Numbered from the stretch's first letter, positions 13,058 to 24,606 are shown. The stretch is DNA of 64,000 bases from Acanthosepion esculentum (GCA_964036315.1 OZ038508.1:47201196-47265195); one strand, 5' to 3'. The notes: generated by a model not told the origin, from the sequence alone. Numbers and translations: made by a program.

Positions 13058-13110
13058 TAGCAGCATGGCCCAGCGTTGTCCGTGCTTGATTCAAAAATCG
13101 TACGACTCCT
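13001..13110. repeat. (TA)n followed by a CTAGCAG-type repeat start
   Basis: TA run 13001-13056, then CTAGCAGCATGGCCCAGCGT, which resembles a dispersed repeat beginning that I associate with invertebrate genomes. This identification is from memory and weak. Confidence 0.4.
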
Positions 13111-13806
13111 ACAACAATCGCTATCACTTGAATTAAAATATTTTTGCTCTTCCTTGCGTTTAAAGGACTGCCCTTTTGCTGTACTGATGTTGCTACATGC
13201 CTTACTTCTTGCCTATCTCACACTGCGAATTTGTTCTAAGCTCTATACTAAACATTAAATCTGTTCCGAAAAAAGAACTAAACAAAATGAACACAAAACG
13301 ATCAGCTTTAAAAAGAAGACTCATAACTGGAAAAACCGAATGAAAAAAGAATGTTAACAACAAATATCTTTTCACACACAACCCAGTTCTGCGGAATCAG
13401 AATCAACGTTGAGTTTAAGCAAGCGAATGAGCAGATTTAATTTTTTTCCACTTGTGACGAATGCAGCTATCGATTTTGTTTTGCATGCTAGCATGCTAGT
13501 TAACATTCGTGTCAGTCAGCTGTTGGGTATCACGCTGGCCAAAAGAATCTTCCTGCCTATTCGTGGCAGCCAGCTATAGGCTCTCACTCTGGCCAGTAGA
13601 AAATGACCGCAAACTACATGAAAACTGTCGTAGAAACATGAAAAAATCGATTCTTGCCACTATCTATGGGAGTTGGGAAATGCAAAGTCGGTCTTGGCCT
13701 TCCCGCTAACTTGAAGCATGTGCATGTAAATCTTGGAGCAAATCCGTCGAAAATTGCGGCCGTGCACTCGTTACACACACAAACACATCCTACCTTTTAT
13801 AGATAG
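13111..13806. other. No gene; faint 60-bp direct repetition
   Basis: CAGCTGTTGGGTATCACGCT near 13517 and CAGCTATAGGCTCTCACTCT near 13571 are imperfect copies of one another. Nothing else recognised. Confidence 0.4.
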
Positions 13807-13819
13807 ATATATATATATA

Positions 13820-14110
13820 TACTATTTACATTTTTCGAACTATTGTCCTCATCTTTGTCGCCATATTTATGACAAAGTTTCGGCCGCTGTACGGTCCGGC
13901 CTTCTTCAGGTGGTTGGAATGTCTTTATTTCGCTCACTGGACTGTTCTAGTTCCACGTGCCATGTCTAATGGATGTCAGTTATTAGTTATCTCCTGTTAA
14001 TTCCCATCTCCAATTTCTCCATAGCCTTAACCAGGTGTTGAACTCACACTCTTTGGGTCTTGTCACGGACACATGGCACAGTGGATAATGGCGTTTCTTA
14101 GATCCAGTGA
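13820..14110 (-). mobile_element. SINE-B, partly inverted
   Basis: Minus-strand copy of a tRNA-derived SINE. Its body carries CTGAAGA, a GGCCG/CGGCC stem, GAAAC and GTC (13871-13910), followed by about 60 nt and a short TA tail. The B-box region (GTGAGTTCAACACC, complement near 14035) is on the minus strand. A second tRNA head (TGGCACAGTGG near 14072) is on the plus strand, so two partial copies meet head to head. Other copies: 36.5, 36.8, 46.3 and 49.7 kb. Confidence 0.7.
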
Positions 14111-14120
14111 CAGGACCCAA

Positions 14121-14305
14121 AGAGGCAACAGGTTGTTTCATGCTAGACGCAATCGTCAGGCCTCTAATTTTAATTGTACCTGCCAGCCGCAATCGTCAGA
14201 GGTCTGTCGCCTCTGAGTGTTGACTTCAATTTTTATATATTTATATTTACATACGCTCTATCTCTGATATTGAGCAAGTTATCCCATATATATAGTAAAC
14301 CTTAA

Positions 14306-14308
<3 letters not shown>
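14121..14308. mobile_element. HHR-A pair, head to head, truncated
   Basis: 14121-14162 is a minus-strand hammerhead-like head (CTGACGA, TGC/GCA stem, GAAAC, GTT). 14188-14308 is a plus-strand copy lacking most of its head but keeping GTCGCCTCTGAGTGTTGACT and the body up to the (TA)n. The junction with SINE-B suggests nested insertions. Confidence 0.6.

Positions 14309-14360
<52 letters not shown>
14309..14360. repeat. (TA)n microsatellite
   Basis: TA tail of the plus-strand HHR-A copy. Confidence 0.9.
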
Positions 14361-14361
<1 letters not shown>

Positions 14362-14807
14362 TTCTTTACAATTGGAATTAAGATACATTTAGTTAATGAC
14401 CATTTTCACCTACGAATTCTAATTTTAAAATTCGCAGGAATTTTCAAACTGTTTAAGGTATCAGTTTGTAGTGGGATATTGTTTAGATGGAGAAAGAAAT
14501 ATAGTGAGGATGTTATAAGTGATTAGTGGGGGAAATGGAGAGAAGAAGGCAGCGTTAGTGAAATTATATTATGGAGGTAGGAGAGCCTGGTCAGGTGAAG
14601 ACCGATGAGCTGACCTACTTCTTGATGGTTACTTCGCCAAAGTTTAATTCGACGGGTATTTACGGTAATTAACGAAAACGTGAAAAAACAATGAAGTGTT
14701 AACGTTACTAAAATGAAAGTGAGATAATTCGAATTATTGTTATTAAACTCGTCCATATATCAGAGCTCAAACTTTGGTGGAGTGTTTTCAAAGATTTGGA
14801 AGGAATT

Positions 14808-14860
<53 letters not shown>

Positions 14861-15337
14861 TTACCCGTGTATTAGTACATGTTAAGAACATCTACTTGCA
14901 TAGATGTCTATACTACCATACACTTAGATAAATACATTCAAGCACATACATACAAATGCTATGTGACATGCATCTACTAACACCCTATGTTAGGATGAAC
15001 TATTTTCGAAAGATAATAAGAGGATTTTAGTTAAGTTAAAAAGACTCGGCCTTTAACTTGCCCATAATTAGACGGAATTACAAGACAAAATTGAGAACAA
15101 ATTAAGTTATTGCTCGGTACGAAAGTATAATCACTATTTCCCTAGATATATATTCTTAGGTCACTTCTTCAAATCACAGTCTAAATTGTATCGTTAACTG
15201 ACCCTTTTAACACTACCTATTAAATTCTTATATTAACGTATGTACCATATGTTAAATATTTAGAAGTCTTATGCTAGTAGCAAAATTTGATTACTCAAGA
15301 TTGGATATGCTGAATGATATATAACAATTACGTATTC
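14361..15337. other. No gene; contains a (TA)n at 14811-14857
   Basis: Unassigned AT-rich sequence apart from the microsatellite. Confidence 0.6.
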
Positions 15338-15478
15338 GGGCACCTCGACGTGGTGTAATGGTCCGAAAGCTTGTCTTGCTAGATCAATTATGACTGAGTA
15401 GTGAGTTCGATCCTCACTGGGTGCCACAAACTTTCGGCCTGGTGCCACATCTAAGCTGGGCTTAGAAAATCATTATAA
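15338..15478 (+). mobile_element. SINE-A, tRNA-derived, Ceph-type core
   Basis: A nearly tRNA-like head (15338-15425) has GGCACC/GGTGCC acceptor pairing, an A-box-like TGGTGTAATGG and a perfect T-arm (GTGAG, TTCGATC, CTCAC). The anticodon region is about 38 nt, too long for a real tRNA. It continues into ACTTTCGGCCTGGTGCCACA and AGCTGGGCTTAGAAAATCA, a tail shared with 60160-60297 (minus). The GGCC-TTGTGCC-ACAT core also occurs in the GC-rich array unit. Probably pol III transcribed and LINE mobilised. Confidence 0.75.
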
Positions 15479-15499
15479 AAATTATATATAGGATATAAA

Positions 15500-15505
15500 G
15501 CTGAC

Positions 15506-15551
<46 letters not shown>

Positions 15552-15687
15552 AAAAACAGACCTACCTCTACACCCAAATTTGTTCTGTTTAATGAAAATA
15601 AATAAATAAATATTGAACCTTCTTTTGTGGGTCAGATTCTATGTTGTATTAATAGGACTCGGCTGGATTATACCAAACGAATTACTA

Positions 15688-15752
<65 letters not shown>
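15500..15752. repeat. (TA)n(TG)n and (TA)n microsatellites
   Basis: TA then TG repeats at 15506-15550 and a TA run at 15690-15752, with unique sequence between. Confidence 0.9.
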
Positions 15753-15757
<5 letters not shown>

Positions 15758-15959
15758 CATAAAGGACTGTCTCGACGTATGAGGATCAAGCGGCCCAGTC
15801 TCTAGGAACAGACACAAGCACATATGATTTGATTGTAGTGGTGAAGCCTTTGTGCAGAAACAACCACACTTTTTGAAAGGCCGAATAGAGAGATCAGCAC
15901 CAATACGTGGCAAAAGGTCTCCAAATTTCTGCTGCTTTTGAATTCAGAGTTATCAAGGC

Positions 15960-16067
15960 TATAGAACCCACTATGTCCTCCTATTTACCCATAGCTGGAA
16001 GCAGAAGAAGAGGATTCATACCTTTCCCAAGGGTAATTGTACAGAAGTGAATGTAATGGATCGACTG

Positions 16068-16140
<73 letters not shown>

Positions 16141-16258
16141 GGAAAAAGGAAGCAAATCGAGTATGATTCCACTATACGCAACATTTAAAATAAAAAGGAG
16201 TTTTATTCAGAGTACAGTTATATAATTGTAATTGTGTAGCGATTTCTAACATGTTTTA

Positions 16259-16300
<42 letters not shown>
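15960..16300 (-). mobile_element. SINE-D, head lost, plus (TA)n tracts
   Basis: The minus-strand SINE-D body (TTTACCCATAGCTGGAAGC to AATGTAATGGATCGACTGG, 15975-16069) is cut exactly where the B box should begin and is replaced by (TA)n 16071-16134. A further TA run lies at 16261-16300. Confidence 0.65.
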
Positions 16301-16302
<2 letters not shown>

Positions 16303-17081
16303 TTGTGACGTACAGTGTCGTTAATGATTAAGTATGAATCAAGACTTCAATGTTAAGATAAAACAGTATTTAATTAAAACCGCAAATAAATACTTAACAA
16401 GACCAAAGAATTAAAAGTCTACCAAAGATAATTAAACCTTTCAGTGAATACCATGTTAGCAGCGAGGCTCGGTTTAAAGTCCGGTAAATTCTAAATCAAA
16501 ACCCAAATCGTCGACGCACAATAATTCTCATTAATTCGACTGAATAGTTCCCTTCAATAGTCACTCAATAGTCTGACAACGATATTTACCCACCCAGCGG
16601 AAAACATGTATTCATAGGCCCAGAGTGTCATGCGCGAACCTTGGTGTTGGTACTTATTTTTTTCCTATATCATGAATGTCGTTTTGAGGTTTCATAAGTG
16701 TAGGAGTTTCCTTTTATAATGATATCACGAACCCTACTTCTTTTTTGTTGGATTTTGTGACTCCCTGTATTGTGTGTTGGATGAGGTTATCCATATTTAA
16801 ATTTATTAACTCTTTAAGCAGGAAAACGTTTTTACCACCAGTCCCAAAAAGTCATTTGTGTCACTACTACACAGAAAAAGCGAATGTTTCACATCGAAAA
16901 CCACAAGGAAAAATCATTCATTTTAATAATAAGTGGAAATATCCACTTTTTGCTTGAAGAGGGTCGCGAGACGGAAACCCGTCTAGCAAAATTATGGGAA
17001 ATAAAATATAATATGCAAAAATAAAAGAGTATTACAGACAAAACGTTTGCGGTTTCTCTCTTCTTTTAAAATACGCACATC

Positions 17082-17087
<6 letters not shown>
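16301..17087. other. No feature seen
   Basis: Unassigned sequence; the open frame near 16745-16957 has no recognisable domain. Confidence 0.5.

Positions 17088-17148
<61 letters not shown>
17088..17148. repeat. (CA)n microsatellite
   Basis: Uninterrupted CA run. Confidence 0.95.
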
Positions 17149-17150
<2 letters not shown>

Positions 17151-17154
17151 GTTT

Positions 17155-17253
17155 CATTAAAACGACTGACTCTGTACTGCGGTTAAGATATTTTATATAA
17201 TTTTTCTTGTATTCCTATAACTTACGCGTAGTACCTTGTCAGTCGTTTTAATG
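17155..17253. mobile_element. 99-bp inverted-repeat mini-element
   Basis: Perfect 16-bp inverted ends CATTAAAACGACTGAC / GTCAGTCGTTTTAATG, with some further inner pairing (GTACTGCG and CGTAGTAC). The size and shape suit a very short MITE or a foldback. No clear target duplication was seen. Confidence 0.55.
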
Positions 17254-17295
17254 TAGCTTGTATAAATGTTAGATTGTTACCCTGCCCAAATACAC

Positions 17296-17298
<3 letters not shown>

Positions 17299-17365
<67 letters not shown>
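17299..17365. repeat. (TA)n microsatellite
   Basis: Pure TA run. Confidence 0.95.
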
Positions 17366-17368
<3 letters not shown>

Positions 17369-17694
17369 GCAATTTTTCATTAATGCATGTTTCATTAAAT
17401 AATATAGACAAGTTATTTATTTTAAGTAAGTTCCTTTCATATTGTCTGATAAGCTTAATAACGTTTCATTAAAAGACGAAAGGAAATCACCATATTGATA
17501 CGTGTGTCAATCCAATTTAAGCTTTCGGCTTACATAAGCCATTATGATAGATGACAATTACATTGCAATATACCAAACAACAGACGGCCGAAACAATAAT
17601 GATAGTCTGTTTTTGTTGCATGATGAATTTCAAAGCAACAACAAAATCGTGTATACGAGACGCGGAAGCGAAAATCGTGTCGCAGTTTGTGATG

Positions 17695-17907
17695 TCACAC
17701 ATGACCAATTTCCGTGAGTCTATGCGTAATTTCCTTCAGTTGGTCCGGGGTAGTTATATCTTTTAGTTTATCGTAGATGTCTTGTTTGTTGCTGTTTAGG
17801 GTGTTCAATTTTTCTTTGGCTATTTCAAACAGGACATCTACGATAAAATTAAAGTTAAATTTTATACTATTAATATGTACAGATTTTCTTACCTCGACGT
17901 TGGGCAC
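17695..17907 (-). other. Unassigned 70-codon open frame with inverted repeat
   Basis: The predicted peptide is lysine- and isoleucine-rich (contains NKQDIYDKLKDITTPDQLKE) and looks helical, but I do not recognise it. The DNA holds inverted arms (TTTATCGTAGATGTCTTGTT near 17768 and AACAGGACATCTACGATAAA near 17828) about 40 bp apart. Coding status is doubtful. Confidence 0.25.
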
Positions 17908-17986
17908 AATTCTGTTTCATGCATGTCGCAATCTTCATTTCCTGATTGAAAACTTACCGTTGCAAAATCTAAATATCATCACATAA

Positions 17987-18580
17987 TAATTGTGTTAGTC
18001 TCTCCGTTCGTTAGTTCGTGCGACTGTTACGGCATGCCAATACCTCATAAGCAATGGGCTATTCCGTTTTCATCGTGTGTTAAGACAATACATAAAAGAG
18101 ACGCTATTGTTTTCAGTGAAAAGAAGATAGAAAGAATTGTTTATGTCTCCGTCTAATACATCATAAATAACGGACTATTTCATTTTGATCACTCGAGAAG
18201 ATAAAAGGCATGAAAACGTATCTATTTTCAGTATGAAAATACGTCTGTTTAAGTGTAATGAAAAAAGTTGTCAATTTCAAATCTTCTCATTTGTACCCCC
18301 TTACTTCTTAAAATAACGACTAGTATTCATATATATGATTGTTTTGCAATGTGCTGTTAAAGTTGTAAAGCTCAAATATTTAACGACGTGATAGTGGAAT
18401 GTCTTAGGTTAATTTATTGTCCTAGAACTCGCTATAAGATTATTCTACGATTAATTTAAAAATAAAGATTCACCAGAAATTTCAAATAAACAAACGGAGT
18501 AATTTTCCCGGGTAAAAACGAGTTAATATTAATACCTTACTGTGAAAACAGTACAGCAGACGTGTTTTATTTTAAATATC
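17987..18580. other. No feature seen
   Basis: AT-rich unassigned sequence between the short open frame and the mariner relic. Confidence 0.6.
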
Positions 18581-18686
18581 AAGGTGCGACTTTTAATTCC
18601 GTGTAGGCGTGTTGTTTATTTCTTATTTTGTCCACTGCACAGTATAGTAGAATCAGTTGGTCACTGTCTGTGAGAAAAAGAGCAAC

Positions 18687-19300
18687 ATGGCGCAGTTAAC
18701 TCGGACAGAAATTGGAAACGGCATGCTGTACTGTTTGGCATTCGCGTTCGGATCTCCAATAAGAATATTTCAAAGTGTTTAGGCGTCAATCTGTGGACAG
18801 TGCAGAGGATTCGGAAAGAGTTGAATGAGTCTAATGCTGATTAGGAATGTGTTTGTTGTGATCACTAGTGATGGTGATATTATGCCTCCATTCATCTTCC
18901 CCCAGAGCCTCAGACTCAACACAGAGACCTACATCAAGTACCTGGAGGAGATAGTGCCTCCCTGGGTCAAGAGGGTGGCTGCTGGAAGACCCTATGTGTG
19001 GCAACAGGAATCTGCACCATGCTACACAAGCAGGAGAACCCAGTCATGGCTGTCAGACAATTTCTGCAACCACATCGCCCCTTACTTATGGCCATCTAAC
19101 ACCCTAGACTGCAATCACATTGGTTATTATGTGTGGGCCGCAGCTGAACGAAAGAGGAAAAAAATAAACACTCCTTGTAACACTGAAGGCAAGGATTATA
19201 GCAGCATTCACCAACTTAAACAAAGAAACCGTCCAGAAGAGTTGCAGGAGATTTCGAATTCGTCTGGAGGCCATGGTGGAAGCCAATGGCGATTTTATTG
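18687..19300 (+). pseudogene. Mariner-family transposase, internally deleted
   Basis: Starts MAQLTRTEIGNGMLYCLAF (ATG 18687). The frame then shifts: KNISKCLGVNLWTVQRIRKE is read in another frame (about 18764-18825), a helix-turn-helix. An internal deletion joins this directly to the catalytic C-terminal half (18825-19300): VVITSDGDIMPPFIFPQSLR, then GRPYVWQQESAPCYTSRRTQ. The motif usually reading WQQDSAPCH has D to E here, and the SPDCNPLDY-type motif reads TLDCNHIGY, losing the terminal Asp. So it is dead by deletion, frameshift and active-site loss. The family appears abundant in cephalopods, to my knowledge. Confidence 0.8.
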
Positions 19301-19430
19301 AATAAATTTCACCCTTCTATATTTCAAGATATTTTCTGAAATTTTGGTAAATATATCTGTTAAATTGAGATGTCGGTGTTATGTTCTGTGTTGTGTCTGA
19401 AACTTTAACTAATAAATTCGTGAGTTAATT

Positions 19431-19560
19431 TCTTCTCACAACGATCAGGGTGAGATTTTCGAGCTGTCGTACATTCGCAATCGCCATTAGACTAAGTCTT
19501 TCCGAATCCTCTGCTCCTGTCCTCAGATTGACACCCAAACGTTTTGTAGCTTCCGGCACG
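19431..19560 (-). mobile_element. Inverted piece of the same mariner
   Basis: On the minus strand this segment matches the helix-turn-helix part at 18764-18835 (GTTTGGGTGTCAATCTG, AGAGGATTCGGAAAGA). It then continues into sequence that the upstream copy lacks (GCGATTGCGAATGTACGACA and beyond). It may be the missing internal part of the deleted copy, inverted, or a second nested copy. Confidence 0.65.
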
Positions 19561-19652
19561 AAAATCGACAAAATCAGCAAAAAAGCTGCATGCGCGAAAT
19601 TTTTAAAAAATATATAAATTATGACAATTTATACATCGCACCATATGTACAC

Positions 19653-19658
19653 ACACAA

Positions 19659-19750
<92 letters not shown>
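19653..19750. repeat. (CA)n(TA)n(TG)n self-complementary microsatellite
   Basis: CA run, then TA run, then TG run: the outer parts are complementary, so the tract can fold into one long hairpin. Confidence 0.9.
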
Positions 19751-19755
<5 letters not shown>

Positions 19756-19889
19756 GATAGATTGATTTGAGTTGTTTTTTACGGGTATCAACCGTTTGAA
19801 TGTCAGTGAGAGCTGAAAAAATATTTCGTATTTTTTCTAGAAAGTGAATATTGTATTAACAATTTGTAGAAGAGTATGGTTTCTCCAAA

Positions 19890-20050
19890 TAGAAGCCCCC
19901 TTACTTAACACTTAGCTGTAAGGAAGCAGATGAATTCATTCCTTTCCCATGGTTATTTGCATGTAAGTGATTGCAATAGCTTCGGCCGGAATTCTAACTC
20001 GAAACTGCGATCTCACTATTCATGACACCACCTACCAATCCTTTGGAATG
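19890..20050 (-). mobile_element. SINE-D copy
   Basis: Minus-strand copy: body TTAGCTGTAAGGAAGCAGAT ... TTCCCATGGTTATTTGCATG, then B-box complement GGAATTCTAACTCGAA. More diverged than the 57-58 kb copies. Confidence 0.6.
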
Positions 20051-20519
20051 AGTGTGAGTGTTTGCGTGTCTGTATCTCCCAGTCTGTGTTCTTCTCTCGT
20101 TTTTTTTTTTTGCTTAAGAGACTTCTACCCTACTTCTTGAAGTTCATTCAATTAAGATCTTCAAAAATTTAAATGCCATGTCAATGGTTATTTTCTGTCT
20201 TCTTAATTCCTATTGTTATTGTTCTACCTCAATAATGATGTCACTCCCCACGCATTCTCTTACACAAAGTAACCACTTGTGTCTTAGTGGAGCTATCGCC
20301 TTGTTTCCTATGAAATAATTAAAACTATACTCCTACATTTGTATTCGTGCCTATAACATTGTTTTTTAATTAATATGAATTTTTTTGGAAATTACTCTAG
20401 CCTAATTAAAATGAAATCATAAATATTTCAACCAAAAACTTTGTTTTGTCTTATACGCAATAGTGTCATTTCTAGTTAAAAAAATCTAAAATTTACAACG
20501 AAATACACTTAGGCAAAAT
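20051..20519. other. No feature seen
   Basis: Unassigned AT-rich sequence. Confidence 0.6.
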
Positions 20520-20561
20520 ATATATACATACATAAATACATACACACACACACACACACAC

Positions 20562-20612
<51 letters not shown>

Positions 20613-20630
20613 TATGTATATGTGTGTGTA
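20520..20630. repeat. (CA)n(TA)n microsatellite
   Basis: TACA/CA repeats followed by TA to about 20610 and a short TG run. Confidence 0.9.
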
Positions 20631-21370
20631 AATAATTATGACAAACTAAATCAAGTTGAAAACCAAAATTTTGATAAGAAAAGAGAACGAAATATAAAAT
20701 GAATTGGTTTGCGTTTGTTGCGCGCATGCGTCATGAACGTGGAAACGATAAGCCAGACGACTTTAATCCAGAAAAATAATTTAACATATTTTTTTTCCTG
20801 TTTATATTTAAATACAAATTCATATTTCATGCTTGTTTATATTACTTTCTGTTGCAATGCGTCAAATTCCGTTGGACTGGACGTGATGGTGTGTTAAGCT
20901 TGTCAAGGAGAAAAGAGTTTTCTCTTATTCACAGCCCAAACAATAGACACTATTTTCTTGCCGATAAGACTTCCAGAGCTTTCAACGAGAAAAATATAAT
21001 TTATAATGTCACGCTGTTGTAATATTTTAGTTTCAGAAGGTCAAAATATATTCAGTACTTTTCCTTGGCCAATGATGCTATTCTAAAAGTAGTTACGATA
21101 ACACCTAAAAGATTTCTACTCGTATAATCGTTTAAAACAATTTGTATTATTGTTACTAGCATAAATCTTGAAATTAATTTGGTAAATATTTAGAATTTTC
21201 TACAAATAAGCATAACGAAACAATGACTGGTTTTGTTTTTGTAGAGAAATTAGACGTGGTTAATGTGATTGTCGTGAGCAAGATACGCGAGCTCATGCCC
21301 GAAACCGCCCACGCATTGCATGCGTATGGTGTCGCAGAGCAGTTGGAGGAAAGGAGAATTGGCGGATTGC
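20631..21370. other. No feature seen
   Basis: Unassigned sequence leading into the promoter-like block; GC content rises from about 21280. Confidence 0.5.
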
Positions 21371-21458
21371 GCCTACGCATATATAAATATCTCCCACTCA
21401 ACCAATCGGCTGCTTCGTCATGGTCTATAAAATGAGCGTGTCTGAAGGCTTTGACAGT
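21371..21458 (+). promoter_or_regulatory. CCAAT/TATA promoter-like block upstream of the array
   Basis: CCAAT at 21402-21406 and a consensus TATAAAA at 21426-21432. An RNA polymerase II start 25-30 bp past the TATA box would fall at about 21455-21462, and the first array unit begins at 21459. The fit is suggestive, but I cannot show transcription. An extra ATATAAATAT lies at 21380-21389. Confidence 0.5.
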
Positions 21459-24400
21459 CACAGTCCGAGCCAGTCTCGGCTAGACGGTCGAACTCTCTGC
21501 CTCTGAGGCAGAGGGGAACTCTCTGCCTTTGGGCAGAGAGGAACTCGGACGAGGCTCCGCCGAAGGGCAGAGCCTCGTTCGAGGTGGTTGACCACCCCGA
21601 TCCCGTTTATACGTGATCTACGGGCTATTTTTGGCCGAGCCTACGGGCTCGGGTACCCCACTTTAAACCCGGCCTTGTGCCACATCTGTCCCTCGTGGGG
21701 AGGACACTAAATACTGTCACAGTCCGAGCCAGTCTCGGCTAGACGGTCGAACTCTCTGCCTCTGAGGCAGAGGGGAACTCTCTGCCTTTGGGCAGAGAGG
21801 AACTCGGACGAGGCTCCGCCGAAGGGCAGAGCCTCGTTCGAGGTGGTTGACCACCCCGATCCCGTTTATACGGGATCTACGGGCTATTTTTGGCCGAGCC
21901 TACGGGCTCGGGTACCCCACTTTAAACCCGGCCTTGTGCCACATCTGTCCCTCGTGGGGAGGACACTAAATACTGTCACAGTCCGAGCCAGTCTCGGCTA
22001 GACGGTCGAACTCTCTGCCTCTGAGGCAGAGGGGAACTCTCTGCCTTTGGGCAGAGAGGAACTCGGACGAGGCTCCGCCGAAGGGCAGAGCCTCGTTCGA
22101 GGTGGTTGACCACCCCGATCCCGTTTATACGGGATCTACGGGCTATTTTTGGCCGAGCCTACGGGCTCGGGTACCCCACTTTAAACCCGGCCTTGTGCCA
22201 CATCTGTCCCTCGTGGGGAGGACACTAAATACTGTCACAGTCCGAGCCAGTCTCGGCTAGACGGTCGAACTCTCTGCCTCTGAGGCAGAGGGGAACTCTC
22301 TGCCTTTGGGCAGAGAGGAACTCGGACGAGGCTCCGCCGAAGGGCGGAGCCTCGTTCGAGGTGGTTGACCACCCCGATCCCGTTTATACGGGATCTACGG
22401 GCTATTTTTGGCCGAGCCTACGGGCTCGGGGACCCCACTTTAAACCCGGCCTTGTGCCACATCTGTCCCTCGTGGGGAGGACACTAAATACAGTCACAGT
22501 CCGAGCCAGTCTCGGCTAGACGGTCGAACTCTCTGCCTCTGAGGCAGAGGGGAACTCTCTGCCTTTGGGCAGAGAGGAACTCGGACGAGGCTCCGCCGAA
22601 GGGCAGAGCCTCGTTCGAGGTGGTTGACCACCCCGATCCCGTTTATACGTGATCTACGGGCTATTTTTGGCCGAGCCTACGGGCTCGGGTACCCCACTTT
22701 AAACCCGGCCTTGTGCCACATCTGTCCCTCGTGGGGAGGACACTAAATACTGTCACAGTCCGAGCCAGTCTCGGCTAGACGGTCGAACTCTCTGCCTCTG
22801 AGGCAGAGGGGAACTCTCTGCCTTTGGGCAGAGAGGAACTCGGACGAGGCTCCGCCGAAGGGCAGAGCCTCGTTCGAGGTGGTTGACCACCCCGATCCCG
22901 TTTATACGTGATCTACGGGCTATTTTTGGCCGAGCCTACGGGCTCGGGTACCCCACTTTAAACCCGGCCTTGTGCCACATCTGTCCCTCGTGGGGAGGAC
23001 ACTAAATACTGTCACAGTCCGAGCCAGTCTCGGCTAGACGGTCGAACTCTCTGCCTCTGAGGCAGAGGGGAACTCTCTGCCTTTGGGCGGAGAGGAACTC
23101 GGACGAGGCTCCGCCGAAGGGCAGAGCCTCGTTCGAGGTGGTTGACCACCCCGATCCCGTTTATACGGGATCTACGGGCTATTTTTGGCCGAGCCTACGG
23201 GCTCGGGTACCCCACTTTAAACCCGGCCTTGTGCCACATCTGTCCCTCGTGGGGAGGACACTAAATACTGTCACAGTCCGAGCCAGTCTCGGCTAGACGG
23301 TCGAACTCTCTGCCTCTGAGGCAGAGGGGAACTCTCTGCCTTTGGGCAGAGAGGAACTCGGACGAGGCTCCGCCGAAGGGCAGAGCCTCGTTCGAGGTGG
23401 TTGACCACCCCGATCCCGTTTATACGGGATCTACGGGCTATTTTTGGCCGAGCCTACGGGCTCGGGTACCCCACTTTAAACCCGGCCTTGTGCCACATCT
23501 GTCCCTCGTGGGGAGGACACTAAATACTGTCACAGTCCGAGCCAGTCTCGGCTAGACGGTCGAACTCTCTGCCTCTGAGGCAGAGGGGAACTCTCTGCCT
23601 TTGGGCAGAGAGGAACTCGGACGAGGCTCCGCCGAAGGGCAGAGCCTCGTTCGAGGTGGTTGACCACCCCGATCCCGTTTATACGGGATCTACGGGCTAT
23701 TTTTGGCCGAGCCTACGGGCTTTGGGTACCCCACTTTAAACCCGGCCTTGTGCCACATCTGTCCCTCGTGGGGAGGACACTAAATACTGTCACAGTCCGA
23801 GCCAGTCCTTTTTGGACGACTCGGCTAGACGGTCGAACTCTCTGCCTCTGAGGCAGAGGGGAACTCTCTGCCTTTGGGCAGAGAGGAACTCGGACGAGGC
23901 TCCGCCGAACGGCAGAGCCTCGTTCGGGGAGGTTGACCGGCCCGATCCCGTTTATACGGGATCTACGGGCTATTTTTTGGCCGAGCCTACGGGCTCGGGT
24001 ACCCCACTTTAAACCCGGCCTTGTGCCACATCTGTCCCTCGTGGGGAGGACACTAAATACTGTCACAGTCCGAGCCAGTCCTTTTTGGACGACTCGGCTT
24101 GACGGTCGCACTCTCTGCCTCTGAGGCAGAGGGGAACTCTCTGCCTTTGGGCCGAGAGGAACTCGGACGAGGCTCCGCGGAAGGGCAGAGCCTCGTTCGA
24201 GGTGGTTGACCACCCCGATCCCGTTTATACGGGTTCTACGGGCAATTTTTGCCCGAGCCAACGGGCTCGGAAAGCCCACATTAAACCGGCCTTGTGCCAC
24301 ATTCGACACACGTGGGCGTGTTGTTAAACATCGTCATAGTTCGAGCCAGTCCTTTTTGGACAACTCGGCTAGACGGTCGAACTCTCTGCCTCTGAGGCAG

Positions 24401-24606
24401 AGGGGAACTCTCTGCCTTTGGGCAGAGAGGAACTCGGACGAGGCTCCGCCGAAGGGCAGAGCCTCGTCCGAGGTGGTTGACCACCCCGATCACGTTTATA
24501 CGGGTTCTACGGGCAATTTTTGCCCGAGCCTACGGGCTCGGAAAGCCCACATTAAACCGGCCTTGTGCCACATTCGACACACGTGGGCGTGTTGTTAAAC
24601 ATCGTC
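21459..24606 (+). repeat. GC-rich tandem array of 12 hairpin-packed units
   Basis: Unit starts: 21459, 21718, 21977, 22236, 22495, 22754, 23013, 23272, 23531, 23791, 24064, 24335. The first eight units are exactly 259 bp and nearly identical. From the tenth unit a 13-bp insertion (CCTTTTTGGACGA) appears, and the last two units are clearly older. Each unit holds successive hairpins: CCGAG/CTCGG, CTCTGCCTC/GAGGCAGAG, CTCTCTGCC/GGCAGAGAG, a 14-bp stem topped by GCC-GAAG-GGC (first unit 21544-21583), GGTGG/CCACC, GATCCCG/CGGGATC, CCGAGCC/GGCTCGG and CCCCAC/GTGGGG. The last loop holds GGCCTTGTGCCACAT, the core also found in SINE-A. 259 is not a multiple of 3, so no repeat protein is encoded. Single diverged copies at 39.3 and 59.2 kb show the unit is also dispersed. 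Function unknown: structured RNA, satellite, or both. Confidence 0.9.

Noticed and set aside
15338..15425. A functional tRNA gene
   Set aside because: Acceptor and T-arm pair well, but the central region is far too long for an anticodon arm, and the sequence continues into a SINE body shared with 60160-60297.
23713..24309. 198-codon open frame on the minus strand of the GC-rich array, and similar ones on the plus strand
   Set aside because: The unit is 259 bp, not a multiple of three, so the frame moves at every unit; open stretches come from high GC, and the substitutions between copies follow base pairing rather than codons.
21459..24606. CRISPR-like array
   Set aside because: Units are contiguous and nearly identical with no variable spacers, and the context is a eukaryotic transposon landscape.
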